The notes beneath the pieces were generated by a model. The model had not been told where the DNA came from. It was given only the letters and a program-made list of their open reading frames with translations, and did no database searches. A stretch of 64,000 nt of DNA from an uncultured Amylibacter sp. (GTDB lineage Bacteria > Pseudomonadota > Alphaproteobacteria > Rhodobacterales > Rhodobacteraceae), in assembly GCA_959347345.1 (NCBI GenBank), contig OY365738.1, positions 868,001-932,000 of the forward strand, read 5' to 3'. Shown piece after piece: positions 53,701 to 63,499 of this stretch. Each line of letters opens with the position of its first letter. The first letter of the stretch is position 1. Both the position numbers and the translations under genes were made by a program.

Positions 53701-54255
53701 CTAATCGCTCACATGAAACGTATAGGACAAAGTCACCGCCCGCACGGCCTGTGCGTCTTCATCCGTCATCATATCCGCGTCAATAAAGAACGTCACGGGC
53801 ATCTGCACGCGCTCCCCCGCTTCCAAAACCTGCTTTTGGAAACAAAAACACTCAATCTTAGAAAAATATGACCCCATACTATACGGATAAACATTGAAAG
53901 TCGCCTGCCCCGCGGTGGGCGCGTCGGTGGGGTTGTAGGCCTCGTAAAATATGGTTACAGTCTCACCAATCCGCACTTCCACCTTGCGATCAACGGGGGC
54001 GAATTCCCACGGCATATCTTCCGCCAAGGACGCATCAAAACGCACCTCCATCGTTTCTTCCAAAATCGGTCCGTTGCCACTGGTGGCGATTTGGGTGACC
54101 CCGCCAAAGCCCGTGACTTGGCAAAACCACTGGTACAACGGCACGGATAAAAACGCCAAAACCAGCATCCAAGCCGCTAGTCCAAAGCATAAAAATGCTG
54201 TACGTAGGGGTTTTGGGGATTTTTTTTGTGGCTCTTGTGGCTCTTCGGTTTTCAT
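53701..54255 (-). CDS. ctaG: Cytochrome c oxidase assembly protein CtaG (Cox11-like)
   Basis: A 184-residue membrane-anchored copper chaperone for the CuB site. One helix (about 18-40), then a beta-sandwich periplasmic domain with the copper-binding CFCF motif, Cys136 and Cys138 in KIECFCFQKQ, and Cys45 near the membrane. FFIDADMMTDEDAQAVRAVTLSYTF at the end is typical. Order in the operon: after ctaB and a small membrane protein, before coxC. Confidence 0.95.
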   Translation of the reverse strand: MKTEEPQEPQKKSPKPLRTAFLCFGLAAWMLVLAFLSVPLYQWFCQVTGFGGVTQIATSGNGPILEETMEVRFDASLAEDMPWEFAPVDRKVEVRIGETVTIFYEAYNPTDAPTAGQATFNVYPYSMGSYFSKIECFCFQKQVLEAGERVQMPVTFFIDADMMTDEDAQAVRAVTLSYTFHVSD

Positions 54256-54294
54256 GGTTTGTCCTTTGTTTGATGGGGGTTTTAACGGGGTTTA

Positions 54295-54501
54295 TTAACT
54301 GTTCTGCTCTTCAATCAGCAGGCAGTTGCGCAGCACATGGTCGGGGGCTTCCAAACATCCGCCAGACATCATTTTGGCAACGGTAATGGCGAAGACCAGC
54401 GCGACAAAGCCCACCAGAATCAGCCCTATAACAACGTTATTCCTCGCCCTGCCCGCGCGGAAGGTTGCCATTTGCGCAGTTTCATTTGTCTCTTGTTTCA
54501 T
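54295..54501 (-). CDS. Small single-helix protein of the cox operon (CoxF-like)
   Basis: A 68-residue protein with one membrane helix (about residues 23-43, VVIGLILVGFVALVFAITVAK) after a short basic N-terminus (RAGRARNN). Alphaproteobacterial cox operons regularly carry such a small protein between ctaB and ctaG. Its exact role is not established. The C-terminal tail with two cysteines (GGCLEAPDHVLRNC) is not usual for the type as I know it. Confidence 0.8.
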   Translation of the reverse strand: MKQETNETAQMATFRAGRARNNVVIGLILVGFVALVFAITVAKMMSGGCLEAPDHVLRNCLLIEEQNS

Positions 54502-54527
54502 AGTTTTCCCCTAAATTCCTATTAAAT

Positions 54528-55496
54528 CTAAATCCAAACAGGCCAAGCCTGCCACACCAGACCGAAATCACGCAAAACAGCCTCCACCCCCAGTGCCGCG
54601 AACAGTGCGAATAAATACACGATTGAAAACCAGAACAACGCCAGCTCTGCCTTATTATCGCCCTTATTATCAACCGCATCACCGCCCCCGCCCGCGTCAC
54701 CACTCTTGTGCAAAAACACCATAACCGCACGGAAAACAAACCACCCGCTCAGCGACAAAGCCACCGCAAAATAAACCACTCCGCCAATAGAGCTCACCGC
54801 CAAAGCCAGCGCAATAGGACACAGCACCACCGCGTAAATCAGGATTTGCCAACGCGTATAATCGCCACCGCGTACGACGGGCATCATGGGAATCCCTGCT
54901 TTTTTATAGTCCGCGTTGCTAAACAACGCCAAGGCCCAGAAATGCGGCGGAGTCCATACGAATATCAACGCGAACATCAGCACGCTTTCCACCGATACAC
55001 CGCCAGTCGCCACTGCCCAGCCTATCATCGGGGGGAATGCGCCCGCCGCGCCGCCTATGACTATGTTTTGGGGGGTTGCGCGTTTTAACCACATGGAATA
55101 AATCACCGCGTAAAAGAATATCGTGCCAGCCAAAATCCCCGCCGCCAGCCAGTTTGCCGTTAATCCCAGCATGCCTACGGACAAAAACGACAGCCACAAC
55201 CCCAGAGCCAGTGCGTTTCCAGGCGAGACTCGCCCCGCGGGGATGGGGCGGTTTTTAGTCCGTTGCATGATTGCGTCAATATCCGCGTCCCACCACATGT
55301 TTAACGCACCTGATGCACCCGCGCCGAGGGCTATGAATAACAGCGAAGCCAATGCTAATACAGGGTTTAATTGGCTGTTCGGTGCGACCCACATGCCGAT
55401 GAACGCGGTGAAAACCACCAGCGACATCACACGCGGTTTCAGCAATCGGTAAAAATCGCCGACATCACTTTGATAGGGGACAGTGGGGGCGAGCAA
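54528..55496 (-). CDS. ctaB: Protohaem IX farnesyltransferase (haem O synthase)
   Basis: A 322-residue UbiA-family integral membrane enzyme that adds farnesyl to haem B. It has the Asp-rich motif [21 protein letters not shown] and the second-loop region [13 protein letters not shown], with about nine helices. A polar, glycine/asparagine-rich insertion ([18 protein letters not shown]) precedes the last helix. The start is TTG at 55496, with AAGGA nine bases upstream. It follows coxB after 32 bp; coxA, usually in this position, is absent. Confidence 0.95.
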   Translation of the reverse strand: MLAPTVPYQSDVGDFYRLLKPRVMSLVVFTAFIGMWVAPNSQLNPVLALASLLFIALGAGASGALNMWWDADIDAIMQRTKNRPIPAGRVSPGNALALGLWLSFLSVGMLGLTANWLAAGILAGTIFFYAVIYSMWLKRATPQNIVIGGAAGAFPPMIGWAVATGGVSVESVLMFALIFVWTPPHFWALALFSNADYKKAGIPMMPVVRGGDYTRWQILIYAVVLCPIALALAVSSIGGVVYFAVALSLSGWFVFRAVMVFLHKSGDAGGGGDAVDNKGDNKAELALFWFSIVYLFALFAALGVEAVLRDFGLVWQAWPVWI

Positions 55497-55528
55497 GCGT
55501 AAATATCCTTATGGGAGGTATCGGGGGG

Positions 55529-56458
55529 TTATCGGTTTGAAACAACCTGTTTGGGCGCGGGAGTGCTCAAAGGCATATCCACATCCGCATATTCCTGTAT
55601 TGCCGAGTTTAACCAGCGCAGATATTCGCGTTCGGACACGACTTTCACCGTTATCGGCATATAGGAATGGTCTTTGCCACATAGCTCCGAACACTGCCCA
55701 AAATACACGCCGATTTTCTCAGCACGAAACCACAGCTCTGCCAATCGCCCTGGCACACCGTCTTGTTTCACTCCAAACGCGGGGATTGTCCAAGAATGTA
55801 TCACGTCAGAGGCGGTGATTTGCACCACAACCGTGCGATTGACTGGCACTATAACCGCCGTATCGGTCGCCAGCAAGTATTCGGCTTGGCTGTACCCGTG
55901 GGCTTCCAATTCGTCCCTTTGCAACATCAGCGAATCAAAGCCAAAGCCGTGGTCGATATAGTCATAAGTCCAATACCACTGGTTGCCCGTGGCTTTTATG
56001 GTTAAATCCGCCTTTGGGATGATTTGCTGTTTATTCAGAAAGCTGAGGCTCGGCGGAATCATCGCCAGCAGAATAATCACGGGAATCACCGTCCAAGCGA
56101 TTTCAACCGCCGTATTATGGGTGAAACGCGCGGGTGTAGGGTTAACGGAGGCGCGATAGCGGATAACCACCCAAGCCAGCAAAAGCGTGACGAAGAGCGA
56201 TATTACGCCAATGATAATCAGCAGAAAGTTATCCAGCCACTGCAAATCCCGTGCCAATTCGGTGGCGGGGGTTTGGAAGTTATAGCCCTTATCGTGCGGG
56301 ATACCCAGCAGGGGCAAGTCTTGGGATACTTGTTGCGCGGTGGCACTGGTCGTTGTTATTATGGCTATGATAGCGGTTGTGATGGTGGCTATCATCTTGG
56401 CTATCGTTGCGGTTATCGTTGCGGTTAGCGTGGATTTTAGGGTGGGTATTATCGGCAT
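55529..56458 (-). CDS. coxB: Cytochrome c oxidase subunit II
   Basis: A 309-residue subunit carrying the CuA centre. The ligands are complete: His221, Cys256, Glu258, Cys260, His264 and Met267 (CSELCGKDHSYMP). Two membrane helices lie at about 75-100 and 117-137. The aromatic electron-entry motif GNQWYWTYDY is present. The signal peptide is strange: a Thr/Ile/Ala run of about 40 residues (TITATIAKMIATITTAI) encoded by short tandem DNA repeats. AAAGGAG precedes ATG 56458. First gene of the cox operon, but no coxA follows. Confidence 0.96.
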   Translation of the reverse strand: MPIIPTLKSTLTATITATIAKMIATITTAIIAIITTTSATAQQVSQDLPLLGIPHDKGYNFQTPATELARDLQWLDNFLLIIIGVISLFVTLLLAWVVIRYRASVNPTPARFTHNTAVEIAWTVIPVIILLAMIPPSLSFLNKQQIIPKADLTIKATGNQWYWTYDYIDHGFGFDSLMLQRDELEAHGYSQAEYLLATDTAVIVPVNRTVVVQITASDVIHSWTIPAFGVKQDGVPGRLAELWFRAEKIGVYFGQCSELCGKDHSYMPITVKVVSEREYLRWLNSAIQEYADVDMPLSTPAPKQVVSNR

Positions 56459-56683
56459 TGCGGAGGACTCCTTTGCAGGTTTGGTGGTCGTTTATCTGTA
56501 TAAAGGCGAGGCAAACCCGCGCCATTTCCCCCAGTCATAACGATTTTTATGAAAAAGGCAAGGGGGTTTTTGGGGGTTTTGTGGGATTTCCCAAATTTTG
56601 CCGATTTTGTGAGGATTTTGGATTTTCGCGATAAACCCGATTTTCCTCCTCACAAAAATAAAAACATTTTTACATGCATTTTT

Positions 56684-56698
56684 TCTAAATAATTTAGA
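56684..56698. promoter_or_regulatory. 15-bp palindrome TCTAAAT-A-ATTTAGA between coxB and dprA
   Basis: Perfect inverted repeat in the 293-bp divergent gap. It resembles the CTAAATAAATTTAG element inside the composite repeats but stands alone here. No other feature is recognised in this gap apart from AT-rich DNA. Confidence 0.35.
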
Positions 56699-56751
56699 TT
56701 CTGTTAATACTCTCAGGCTAGGGTGAAATACGAACCCACAAAATATACCTT

Positions 56752-58179
56752 ATGGAAAGCAGGTTTAGCCCAATGTTATATGACTTATCATCACCAGATG
56801 CCCCCCAATCCCATGGCGAATCCCATGGCGATTCTTCGCCCGATTCACACGATTCGCAGAATTATTCCCACCCCGATGCACAAATGGATGCGCAGGGGGA
56901 GTCGCAAACCGCAGATCTTCTGCAAACCACGCTCAGCGATACGGAGGCTATTGCATGGTTGCGCCTGACCCGTTCGTCTCGCGTGGGGCCAGCGACTTTT
57001 GTCCGCCTGTTGGAAGAGCATAAAAACGCCAAGGATGCGTTGATCGCCCTGCCCGATATTGCAAGGCAGGCGGGGGTAAAGGATTATCAACCTTGCACGG
57101 TTGCCCGCGCCGAATCCGAATATGAACAGGGTTTGGAATTGGGCTATAAGCCTTTGTTCTTGGGGTATTTCCCCTACCCTAGGTTATTGTGTGAAACGCC
57201 CGATGCTCCGCCGTTTTTGTGGGCAAGGGGGGATTTGGATTTGCTGCAAAACCCGTGTGTCGCGCTGGTTGGGGCGCGGAATGCGTCGTCTTTGGGGCAA
57301 CGGATTGCGGGTGTGATTGCGCGGCAACTTGGGCAGTTTCAATACGGAGTCGTCTCTGGTTTGGCGCGGGGGATTGACACGGCAACCCATCGCGGGGCGT
57401 TGGAAACGGGGACGGTCGCGGTTTTGGCGAGCGGGCTGGACGTGTGCTATCCAAAGGAAAACGCGGATTTAATGGAACAAATCGGCACGCTAGGCGTGTG
57501 TATTTCCGAACAACCCATCGGCACTACCCCGCAGGCACGGCACTTTCCCCAACGCAATCGCATTATCGCGGGGATGTGTTCGGCGGTGGTGGTGGTAGAG
57601 GCGGCGACTCGGTCTGGCAGTTTGATAACCGCGCGGTGTGCGGCCGATTTGGGACGTGAAGTTATGGCGGTGCCCGGCAATCCGCTGGATGGTCGTGCCT
57701 CTGGTTGCAATGCACTGATCCGCGATGGGGCGGTGCTGGTGCGCTCTGGGCAGGATATTCACGATGCGTTGCAGGTGCCTGCTGATTTGCGCCCGTCGGT
57801 GCGCAGTGCCCAGGGGATATTGAACTTTGTCCCCAATGGATTTTCGGAAGGCGGGGTGCAAGAGCGGATTTCTGGACGGGATGCGGAGGGTGGTGCGGTG
57901 CGGGACATGGATAATAGTGTGGTGCAGGATGTGGTAAATCCAAAACAAGAATCGGAGTCGGTAGAGGGTTCGGAAGAGGAAGACGGCGAACGGTTGATGA
58001 CACCCGATTCCCTGTGTCAGAGGATTTTTGAACTCTTGGGCAGTACCAGCTTGCCCGAAGATATTTTAATCCGCGATTCGGGTTTGCCGATGATTCCTTT
58101 GACACAACAGCTCACCGCGTTGGAATTGGAGGGGCGAATCATCCGCCAACCAGGGGGTGTCTTAAGCGTGGCGGTTTGA
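56752..58179 (+). CDS. dprA: DNA-processing protein DprA (Smf)
   Basis: Up to 475 residues. DprA loads RecA on incoming single-stranded DNA in natural transformation. A Ser/His/Asp-rich low-complexity N-terminus (SHGESHGDSSPDSHDSQNY) precedes the core. The core includes a SAM-like helical domain (AWLRLTRSSRVGPATFVRLL) and the Rossmann domain with VALVGARNASSLGQRIAG, VSGLARGIDTATHRGAL, LASGLDVCYPKEN, HFPQRNRIIAGMC and AVPGNPLD. A C-terminal winged-helix domain is also visible. ATG 56752 lacks a ribosome-binding site, whereas ATG 56773 has AGG nine bases upstream and may be the true start. It precedes topA, a conserved order. Confidence 0.94.
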   Translation: MESRFSPMLYDLSSPDAPQSHGESHGDSSPDSHDSQNYSHPDAQMDAQGESQTADLLQTTLSDTEAIAWLRLTRSSRVGPATFVRLLEEHKNAKDALIALPDIARQAGVKDYQPCTVARAESEYEQGLELGYKPLFLGYFPYPRLLCETPDAPPFLWARGDLDLLQNPCVALVGARNASSLGQRIAGVIARQLGQFQYGVVSGLARGIDTATHRGALETGTVAVLASGLDVCYPKENADLMEQIGTLGVCISEQPIGTTPQARHFPQRNRIIAGMCSAVVVVEAATRSGSLITARCAADLGREVMAVPGNPLDGRASGCNALIRDGAVLVRSGQDIHDALQVPADLRPSVRSAQGILNFVPNGFSEGGVQERISGRDAEGGAVRDMDNSVVQDVVNPKQESESVEGSEEEDGERLMTPDSLCQRIFELLGSTSLPEDILIRDSGLPMIPLTQQLTALELEGRIIRQPGGVLSVAV

Positions 58180-58225
58180 TGAATCACATATTTTAGTCCC
58201 TATTAGTGCATATTATTAGCGAAAC

Positions 58226-58254
58226 TTGCATTTATAATCGCGCCCCGCTACAAT
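58226..58254 (+). promoter_or_regulatory. Candidate promoter of topA
   Basis: TTGCAT (58226-58231), a 17-base spacer and TACAAT (58249-58254). The transcript would start about 63 bases before the topA ATG. A further TATAAT at 58233 lacks a -35 partner. Confidence 0.45.
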
Positions 58255-58323
58255 AGCCCTTGACGCTTTTGTAAAAAATTATAAAAGCAAGCCACAGAAC
58301 TTATCCAAAAATACAGGAATATT

Positions 58324-60927
58324 ATGCCCGTTGTCGTCGTCGAATCCCCCGCAAAAGCCAAAACCATAAACAAATATTTGGGTAATAGCTATACCGTCCT
58401 TGCCTCCTACGGCCATGTCCGCGACCTTCCACCAAAGGACGGTTCGGTACATGTTGACGATAATTTTTCCATGGATTGGGAGGTGGCAGCCGATTCGAAA
58501 AAACACCTAAAGGCCATCACCGATGCCTTAAAAACCGACCCAACCTTGATACTCGCAACTGACCCCGACCGCGAAGGCGAAGCCATCAGTTGGCACCTAC
58601 ACGAAACCCTAAAAACCCACAAAACCCTTGCCCCCCTAACCGTCAGCCGCGTTGTTTTTAACGCGATAACCAAGAACACCATAACGGAAGCGATGAAATC
58701 CCCACGCCAAATCGACATGGATTTGGTCAATGCCTACCTCGCCCGCCGTGCGCTGGATTACCTCGTTGGCTTTAATTTATCCCCCGTTTTATGGCGCAAA
58801 TTACCGGGCGCGAAATCCGCAGGACGCGTGCAATCCGTATCCTTGCGATTAATAGTCCAACGGGAAATGGAAATTGAAAAATTTGATGCCCGCGAATACT
58901 GGTCGGTTGACGTGGATTGCACCACCCCAAACGGGCAGAATTTCACCGCTCACCTGCACGAATTGGCTGGCAAAAAGCTGGGCAAATACGATTTGAACAA
59001 CGCCGAGTCCGCCGAAGCCGCGGCAAAAATAGTCCGTGCGGGCGATTTCGCTGTACGCGATTTAACCACGAAACCCGTATCACGCAACCCCGCCCCGCCG
59101 TTTATGACCTCCAGCTTGCAACAGGACGCATCGCGCAAATTCGGTTTCGGCGCGGCGCAAACCATGCGAGTCGCCCAACGGTTGTATGAATCGGGACACA
59201 TCACCTACATGCGCACGGACGGTATAGACATGGCGGCGGACGCTTTGCATTCCATGCGCGATACCATCGGCAAAACTTTCGGCGCGGCGTATTTGTCCGA
59301 AAAACCGCGTTATTACAAGAACAAAGCCAAGAACGCGCAAGAGGCTCACGAATGTATTCGCCCGACCGATTTCACCAAACAGGCGAAGGATTTATCCCGT
59401 TTGGACGGCGACCAAATGCGGGTTTATGACCTGATTTACAAACGCGCGATTGCCAGCCAGATGGCGAGTGCAAGGCTGGAAAGCACCTCTGCCGATTTGG
59501 CTCCGTCAGATGGGGGCGCGGTTTTGCGTGCCAGTGGCATTGTCGTGAAATTTGACGGGTTTTTGAAAATTTATGAAGAAAGCCGCGGCGTATCCCAAGG
59601 CAAGGACACGGACGAGGATAAAGACGCGCGCGCCCTGCCCCCGTTGGATATGAATGACAAAATCGCCACGCAAAACATCACCAGCAACCAGCATTTCACC
59701 CAACCTCCGCCAAGGTATAGCGAGGCTTCTTTGATAAAACGGATGGAGGAATTGGGCATCGGGCGACCTTCCACCTACGCGTCAATCGTCACGACAATCC
59801 AAACCCGTGGCTATGTTTTGAAAGAGAAAAACCGCCTGAAACCAGAAGACAAAGGTCGCCTCGTCACCGTGTTTTTGGAGGGCTATTTCCCCCGCTATGT
59901 TGAATACGATTTCACCGCGTCATTGGAGGATGAATTGGACGAAGTCTCGGCAGGTAACGAAGATTACAAAGCATTATTAACCCGATTTTGGACAAGTTTT
60001 TCCGCCGCGATAGGCGACACGGCAGAACTGCGCATCACCGATGTTTTGGAAAAAATCAACGAATTACTTGCACCGCATATTTTCCCCGCGAACGAAGACG
60101 GCAGCGATTCGCGTATTTGCAAAACCTGTGGCAACGGGCGATTATCCCTGCGAACCGCCCGAAGCGGCGAAGCTTTTATCGGCTGCTCCAACTACCCCGA
60201 ATGCCGCTACACTCGCAATTTCGGTGGCACGGAAACCGAGGGCGCGGACAACGAAGATGTAACATTGGGGCAGGATGACGGCGACACGATATTCCTCCGC
60301 CACGGGCGATTTGGCCCTTATGTACAAAGGGGCGAAGTCACGGAAGAGTTGCCAAAACCCCCGCGTTGTTCTATCCCCAAACCCATGCTTGCGGGGATTG
60401 ATTTAGCCCGCGCGTTGCAATTATTAGCCCTGCCCCGCGCCTTGGGCGACCACCCCGAAGGCGGAAATTTGGCCGCGTCAATCGGCCCCTATGGACCCTA
60501 TGTCATGTGGCAGAAAAAAACCGCCGATGGCAAAAACGGCGCGAAAGTCTATGCCAATATCAAGGACGTGGAAGAGGTTTTGGTGATAGGAATGAACCGC
60601 GCGGTCGAGCTGATTTCAGAAAAAATAGCGGGCGGATTTGGCAACAAACAGACCAGCAATGCGTTAAAAGATTTGGGCGCGCATCCGGACGGAAACCCTA
60701 TGCTGGTGATGTCTGGGCGGTACGGACCCTATGTTAAATGCGGCAAAATCAACGCGACTTTGCCCAAAGATATTGAGCCGACCGACCTGACCGTGGAACA
60801 AGCGATAGAGCTGGTGGACGCCCGCGCCGCCAAAGGTCCCCGTGTTAAAAAAACTATTAAAAAAACAATAAAAAAAACCACAAAAAACGTCATAAAAAAA
60901 CGCAAACCCGCGGCGAAAAAGAAATAA
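58324..60927 (+). CDS. topA: DNA topoisomerase I
   Basis: An 867-residue type IA topoisomerase that relaxes negative supercoils. It has the TOPRIM domain at the N-terminus (VVESPAKAKTINKYLG, LATDPDREGEAISWHL) and the catalytic Tyr295 in GHITYMRTDG. Also seen are GRPSTYASIVTTIQTRGYV and one C-terminal zinc ribbon (CKTCG...CSNYPEC), followed by topo-C repeats (RHGRFGPYVQRGE, SIGPYGPYVMWQK, MSGRYGPYVKCGK). It ends in a Lys-rich tail (KKTIKKTIKKTTKNVIKK). The next gene starts one base after its stop. Confidence 0.97.
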   Translation: MPVVVVESPAKAKTINKYLGNSYTVLASYGHVRDLPPKDGSVHVDDNFSMDWEVAADSKKHLKAITDALKTDPTLILATDPDREGEAISWHLHETLKTHKTLAPLTVSRVVFNAITKNTITEAMKSPRQIDMDLVNAYLARRALDYLVGFNLSPVLWRKLPGAKSAGRVQSVSLRLIVQREMEIEKFDAREYWSVDVDCTTPNGQNFTAHLHELAGKKLGKYDLNNAESAEAAAKIVRAGDFAVRDLTTKPVSRNPAPPFMTSSLQQDASRKFGFGAAQTMRVAQRLYESGHITYMRTDGIDMAADALHSMRDTIGKTFGAAYLSEKPRYYKNKAKNAQEAHECIRPTDFTKQAKDLSRLDGDQMRVYDLIYKRAIASQMASARLESTSADLAPSDGGAVLRASGIVVKFDGFLKIYEESRGVSQGKDTDEDKDARALPPLDMNDKIATQNITSNQHFTQPPPRYSEASLIKRMEELGIGRPSTYASIVTTIQTRGYVLKEKNRLKPEDKGRLVTVFLEGYFPRYVEYDFTASLEDELDEVSAGNEDYKALLTRFWTSFSAAIGDTAELRITDVLEKINELLAPHIFPANEDGSDSRICKTCGNGRLSLRTARSGEAFIGCSNYPECRYTRNFGGTETEGADNEDVTLGQDDGDTIFLRHGRFGPYVQRGEVTEELPKPPRCSIPKPMLAGIDLARALQLLALPRALGDHPEGGNLAASIGPYGPYVMWQKKTADGKNGAKVYANIKDVEEVLVIGMNRAVELISEKIAGGFGNKQTSNALKDLGAHPDGNPMLVMSGRYGPYVKCGKINATLPKDIEPTDLTVEQAIELVDARAAKGPRVKKTIKKTIKKTTKNVIKKRKPAAKKK

Positions 60928-60928
60928 T

Positions 60929-61333
60929 ATGATAGGGCGTTTGAACCATATCGCCATCGCCGTGCCTGATTTGGCGGTTGCGATTGCGCGGTATGAAAAC
61001 GCGCTGGGGGCGGTCGTATCCGCCCCGCAGGATTTGCCTGAACACGGGGTGCGGGTGGTTTTTATCACCTTGGATAATACGAAAATAGAGCTGATTTCGC
61101 CTTTGGGTGCGGACTCCCCCATCGCTGGATTTTTGCGCAAAAACGCGGACGGTGGCATCCATCATATTTGTTATGAGGTCGCGGATATAGACCGCGCTCG
61201 CAAAGATTTAATCGCCCAAGGTGCGCGGGTTTTGGGCGATGGTAAGCCAAAGATTGGCGCGCATGGTAAGCCCGTTTTGTTCCTACATCCAGCCGATTTT
61301 ATGGGAACATTGATAGAGCTGGAACAGGCGTAA
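60929..61333 (+). CDS. mce: Methylmalonyl-CoA epimerase
   Basis: A 134-residue VOC-superfamily metalloenzyme that interconverts (R)- and (S)-methylmalonyl-CoA in propionate metabolism. Features are RLNHIAIAVPDL (His7), VRVVFITLDNTKIELISPLG, GGIHHICYEVADI and the C-terminal PADFMGTLIELEQ (metal Glu). It is coupled to topA by a one-base gap and followed by a DUF1467 gene, as in many alphaproteobacteria. Methylmalonyl-CoA mutase is not in the window. Confidence 0.93.
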   Translation: MIGRLNHIAIAVPDLAVAIARYENALGAVVSAPQDLPEHGVRVVFITLDNTKIELISPLGADSPIAGFLRKNADGGIHHICYEVADIDRARKDLIAQGARVLGDGKPKIGAHGKPVLFLHPADFMGTLIELEQA

Positions 61334-61359
61334 CTGCCTGATAAATAAGGGGAATTATT

Positions 61360-61635
61360 ATGAATATAGGATCTGCTCTGGTACTGCTGGCGGTTATTTG
61401 GTTTATGGTGTTTTTCGTGGTTTTACCGATTGGTTTGACCACGCAAGGCGATGCGGGCAAGCGGTTAAAAGGCACCTCTGCTGGGTCGCCCGAAGGCGTG
61501 GATTTGTGGCGTAAAGTTCGAATAACCAGTTTTTTTGCCGTGCTGATTTGGGGGTTTTCTGTGTGGCTGATTTCCAGTGGGCTTGTATCGGTGGAGACCT
61601 TGGATTTTTACAATGCGATCAATGTTAATCCCTAA
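61360..61635 (+). CDS. DUF1467 family membrane protein
   Basis: A 91-residue protein with two membrane helices (about 5-26, LVLLAVIWFMVFFVVLPIGL, and about 53-75, ITSFFAVLIWGFSVWLISSGL) and the family loop TTQGDAGKRLKGTSAGSPE. Function is unknown. It regularly follows the epimerase gene in this class. The start has AAGGGGAATT upstream. It converges with aspS with only 17 bp between. Confidence 0.9.
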   Translation: MNIGSALVLLAVIWFMVFFVVLPIGLTTQGDAGKRLKGTSAGSPEGVDLWRKVRITSFFAVLIWGFSVWLISSGLVSVETLDFYNAINVNP

Positions 61636-61652
61636 TTTTTAATCCCTAACAC

Positions 61653-63434
61653 TTAATCCTTATCAACGGGCAAAACCCGCAATCCCAAATCGCGCAACTG
61701 CTCGTTGCTTGCTTCGCTCGGCCCGCCCAGCATCAAATCTTCGCCACGTTGGTTCATCGGGAAAGCAATCACTTCGCGGATATTCGTTTCATCCGCCAAC
61801 AGCATCACCAAACGGTCAATCCCCACGGCACACCCGCCGTGCGGCGGCGCACCATAGCGAAACGCCGACAGCATTCCGCCGAATCGCGATTCGACCTCGG
61901 ATTTGTCATAGCCCGCCAGCGCGAAAGCCTTATACATAAGGTCGGGCAAATGGTTGCGAATCGCACCCGAAACCAGCTCATACCCATTACACGCCAAATC
62001 GTATTGATAGCCCAAAATATCGGTCGCATCCTCGGCATCAAACGCCGCCATCCCCCCGTGTGGCATAGAAAATGGGTTGTGAGAGAACGCCAAATCGCCG
62101 CGTTCATCCCGTTCATAAATCGGGAAATCCACTATCCAAGCAAAGGCAAATTCATCTTTAATCTGCCCCAATTCCGTGCCAATGACTACGCGAGCTTTTG
62201 CCGCGACAGCTTCAAAATCACTCGGCGTACCGCCAAGGAAAAACGCGGCATCGCCCAGCCCAAGCCCCAACTGTTCGCGCAGGGCTTCGCACCGTTCATG
62301 CCCGATATTTTTCGCCAGTGGCCCCGCGGCCTCCATCCCCTCGCCGATATCGCGCCAGAAAATATAGCCCATGCCAGCCAAACCTTCGCCTTGGGCAAAG
62401 GCATTCATACGGTCGCAGAACTTCCGCGAGCCGCCCTTCGGCGCGGGAATCGCACGAATTTCCGTGCCGTCTTTTTCCAACAATGACGCGAAAATTTGAA
62501 AGCCAGAGCCAGCAAAATGTTCCGACACAATCTGCATTTTCATCGGCACACGCAAATCGGGCTTGTCCGTGCCATACCAGAGCATCGCGTCACGATAGCT
62601 GATTTGCGGCCAGTCATCCGCGACTTTCCGCCCACCGCCATGGGTTGTGAAAATCTGTTTTATCACGGGTTCAATCGTGTTCAAAACATCGGCTTGTTCG
62701 ACAAACGACATCTCCACATCCAGCTGATAAAAATCCGTGGGCGAGCGGTCTGCCCGAGGGTCTTCATCGCGAAAACACGGGGCGATTTGGAAATATTTAT
62801 CAAAACCCGCGACCATAAGCAGCTGTTTGAACTGCTGCGGAGCCTGCGGTAAAGCGTAAAACCGCCCGTGATGCAAACGCGAGGGAATCAGGAAATCCCG
62901 CGCACCCTCTGGCGAAGAAACGGTGATAATCGGCGTTTGGAATTCGTTAAATCCCGCGTCATTCATGCAGGAGCGCGCGGTTTTTATGACATCAGCGCGA
63001 AGGATGATGTTGTTGTGCAAGGTCTCGCGCCGAAGGTCTAGGTAGCGGTATTTCAGGCGGGTTTCCTCGGGGAAATCGGGTTCGTTAAAAACCTGCACGG
63101 GCAAATCGTCGGCCGCACCCAGAACTGTCATATCTTGGATGAAAATTTCAATCTCACCCGTGGGGATGTTGGGGTTAATCAGGTCTTTATCGCGGGCTTT
63201 GACCTTGCCAAGGATGGAAATGCACCATTCGGAACGCACGGATTCAAGGGCGGAAAACACGGGGCAATCTGGGTCGGCAAGCACTTGGGTGATGCCGTAA
63301 TGGTCGCGCAAATCGATGAACAAAACGCCGCCGTGGTCGCGGATGCGATGCACCCAGCCAGACAGGCGGACGGTGGAATCAACGTGCGTGGCGCGTAAAT
63401 CGGCGCAGGTGTGCGTGCGGTAGGGGTGGGTCAT
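61653..63434 (-). CDS. aspS: Aspartyl-tRNA synthetase, probably non-discriminating
   Basis: A 593-residue bacterial-type class II synthetase. It has an N-terminal OB domain ([20 protein letters not shown]), motif 2 [19 protein letters not shown], a GAD insertion domain and motif 3 [15 protein letters not shown]. In the anticodon-binding OB fold, His34 (RDHGG) occupies the position where His marks enzymes that charge both tRNA-Asp and tRNA-Asn, while strictly specific enzymes carry Leu. This predicts Asp-tRNA-Asn repair by GatCAB (family knowledge plus inference). Upstream, the gap 63435-63942 is filled by a composite repeat. Confidence 0.96.
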   Translation of the reverse strand: MTHPYRTHTCADLRATHVDSTVRLSGWVHRIRDHGGVLFIDLRDHYGITQVLADPDCPVFSALESVRSEWCISILGKVKARDKDLINPNIPTGEIEIFIQDMTVLGAADDLPVQVFNEPDFPEETRLKYRYLDLRRETLHNNIILRADVIKTARSCMNDAGFNEFQTPIITVSSPEGARDFLIPSRLHHGRFYALPQAPQQFKQLLMVAGFDKYFQIAPCFRDEDPRADRSPTDFYQLDVEMSFVEQADVLNTIEPVIKQIFTTHGGGRKVADDWPQISYRDAMLWYGTDKPDLRVPMKMQIVSEHFAGSGFQIFASLLEKDGTEIRAIPAPKGGSRKFCDRMNAFAQGEGLAGMGYIFWRDIGEGMEAAGPLAKNIGHERCEALREQLGLGLGDAAFFLGGTPSDFEAVAAKARVVIGTELGQIKDEFAFAWIVDFPIYERDERGDLAFSHNPFSMPHGGMAAFDAEDATDILGYQYDLACNGYELVSGAIRNHLPDLMYKAFALAGYDKSEVESRFGGMLSAFRYGAPPHGGCAVGIDRLVMLLADETNIREVIAFPMNQRGEDLMLGGPSEASNEQLRDLGLRVLPVDKD

Positions 63435-63499
63435 TGGCGGGGGTGTTCCTTTTTGTGGGATTGTTTTTTGTGGATATAAATGGAAAAGGGCGGATTGTA

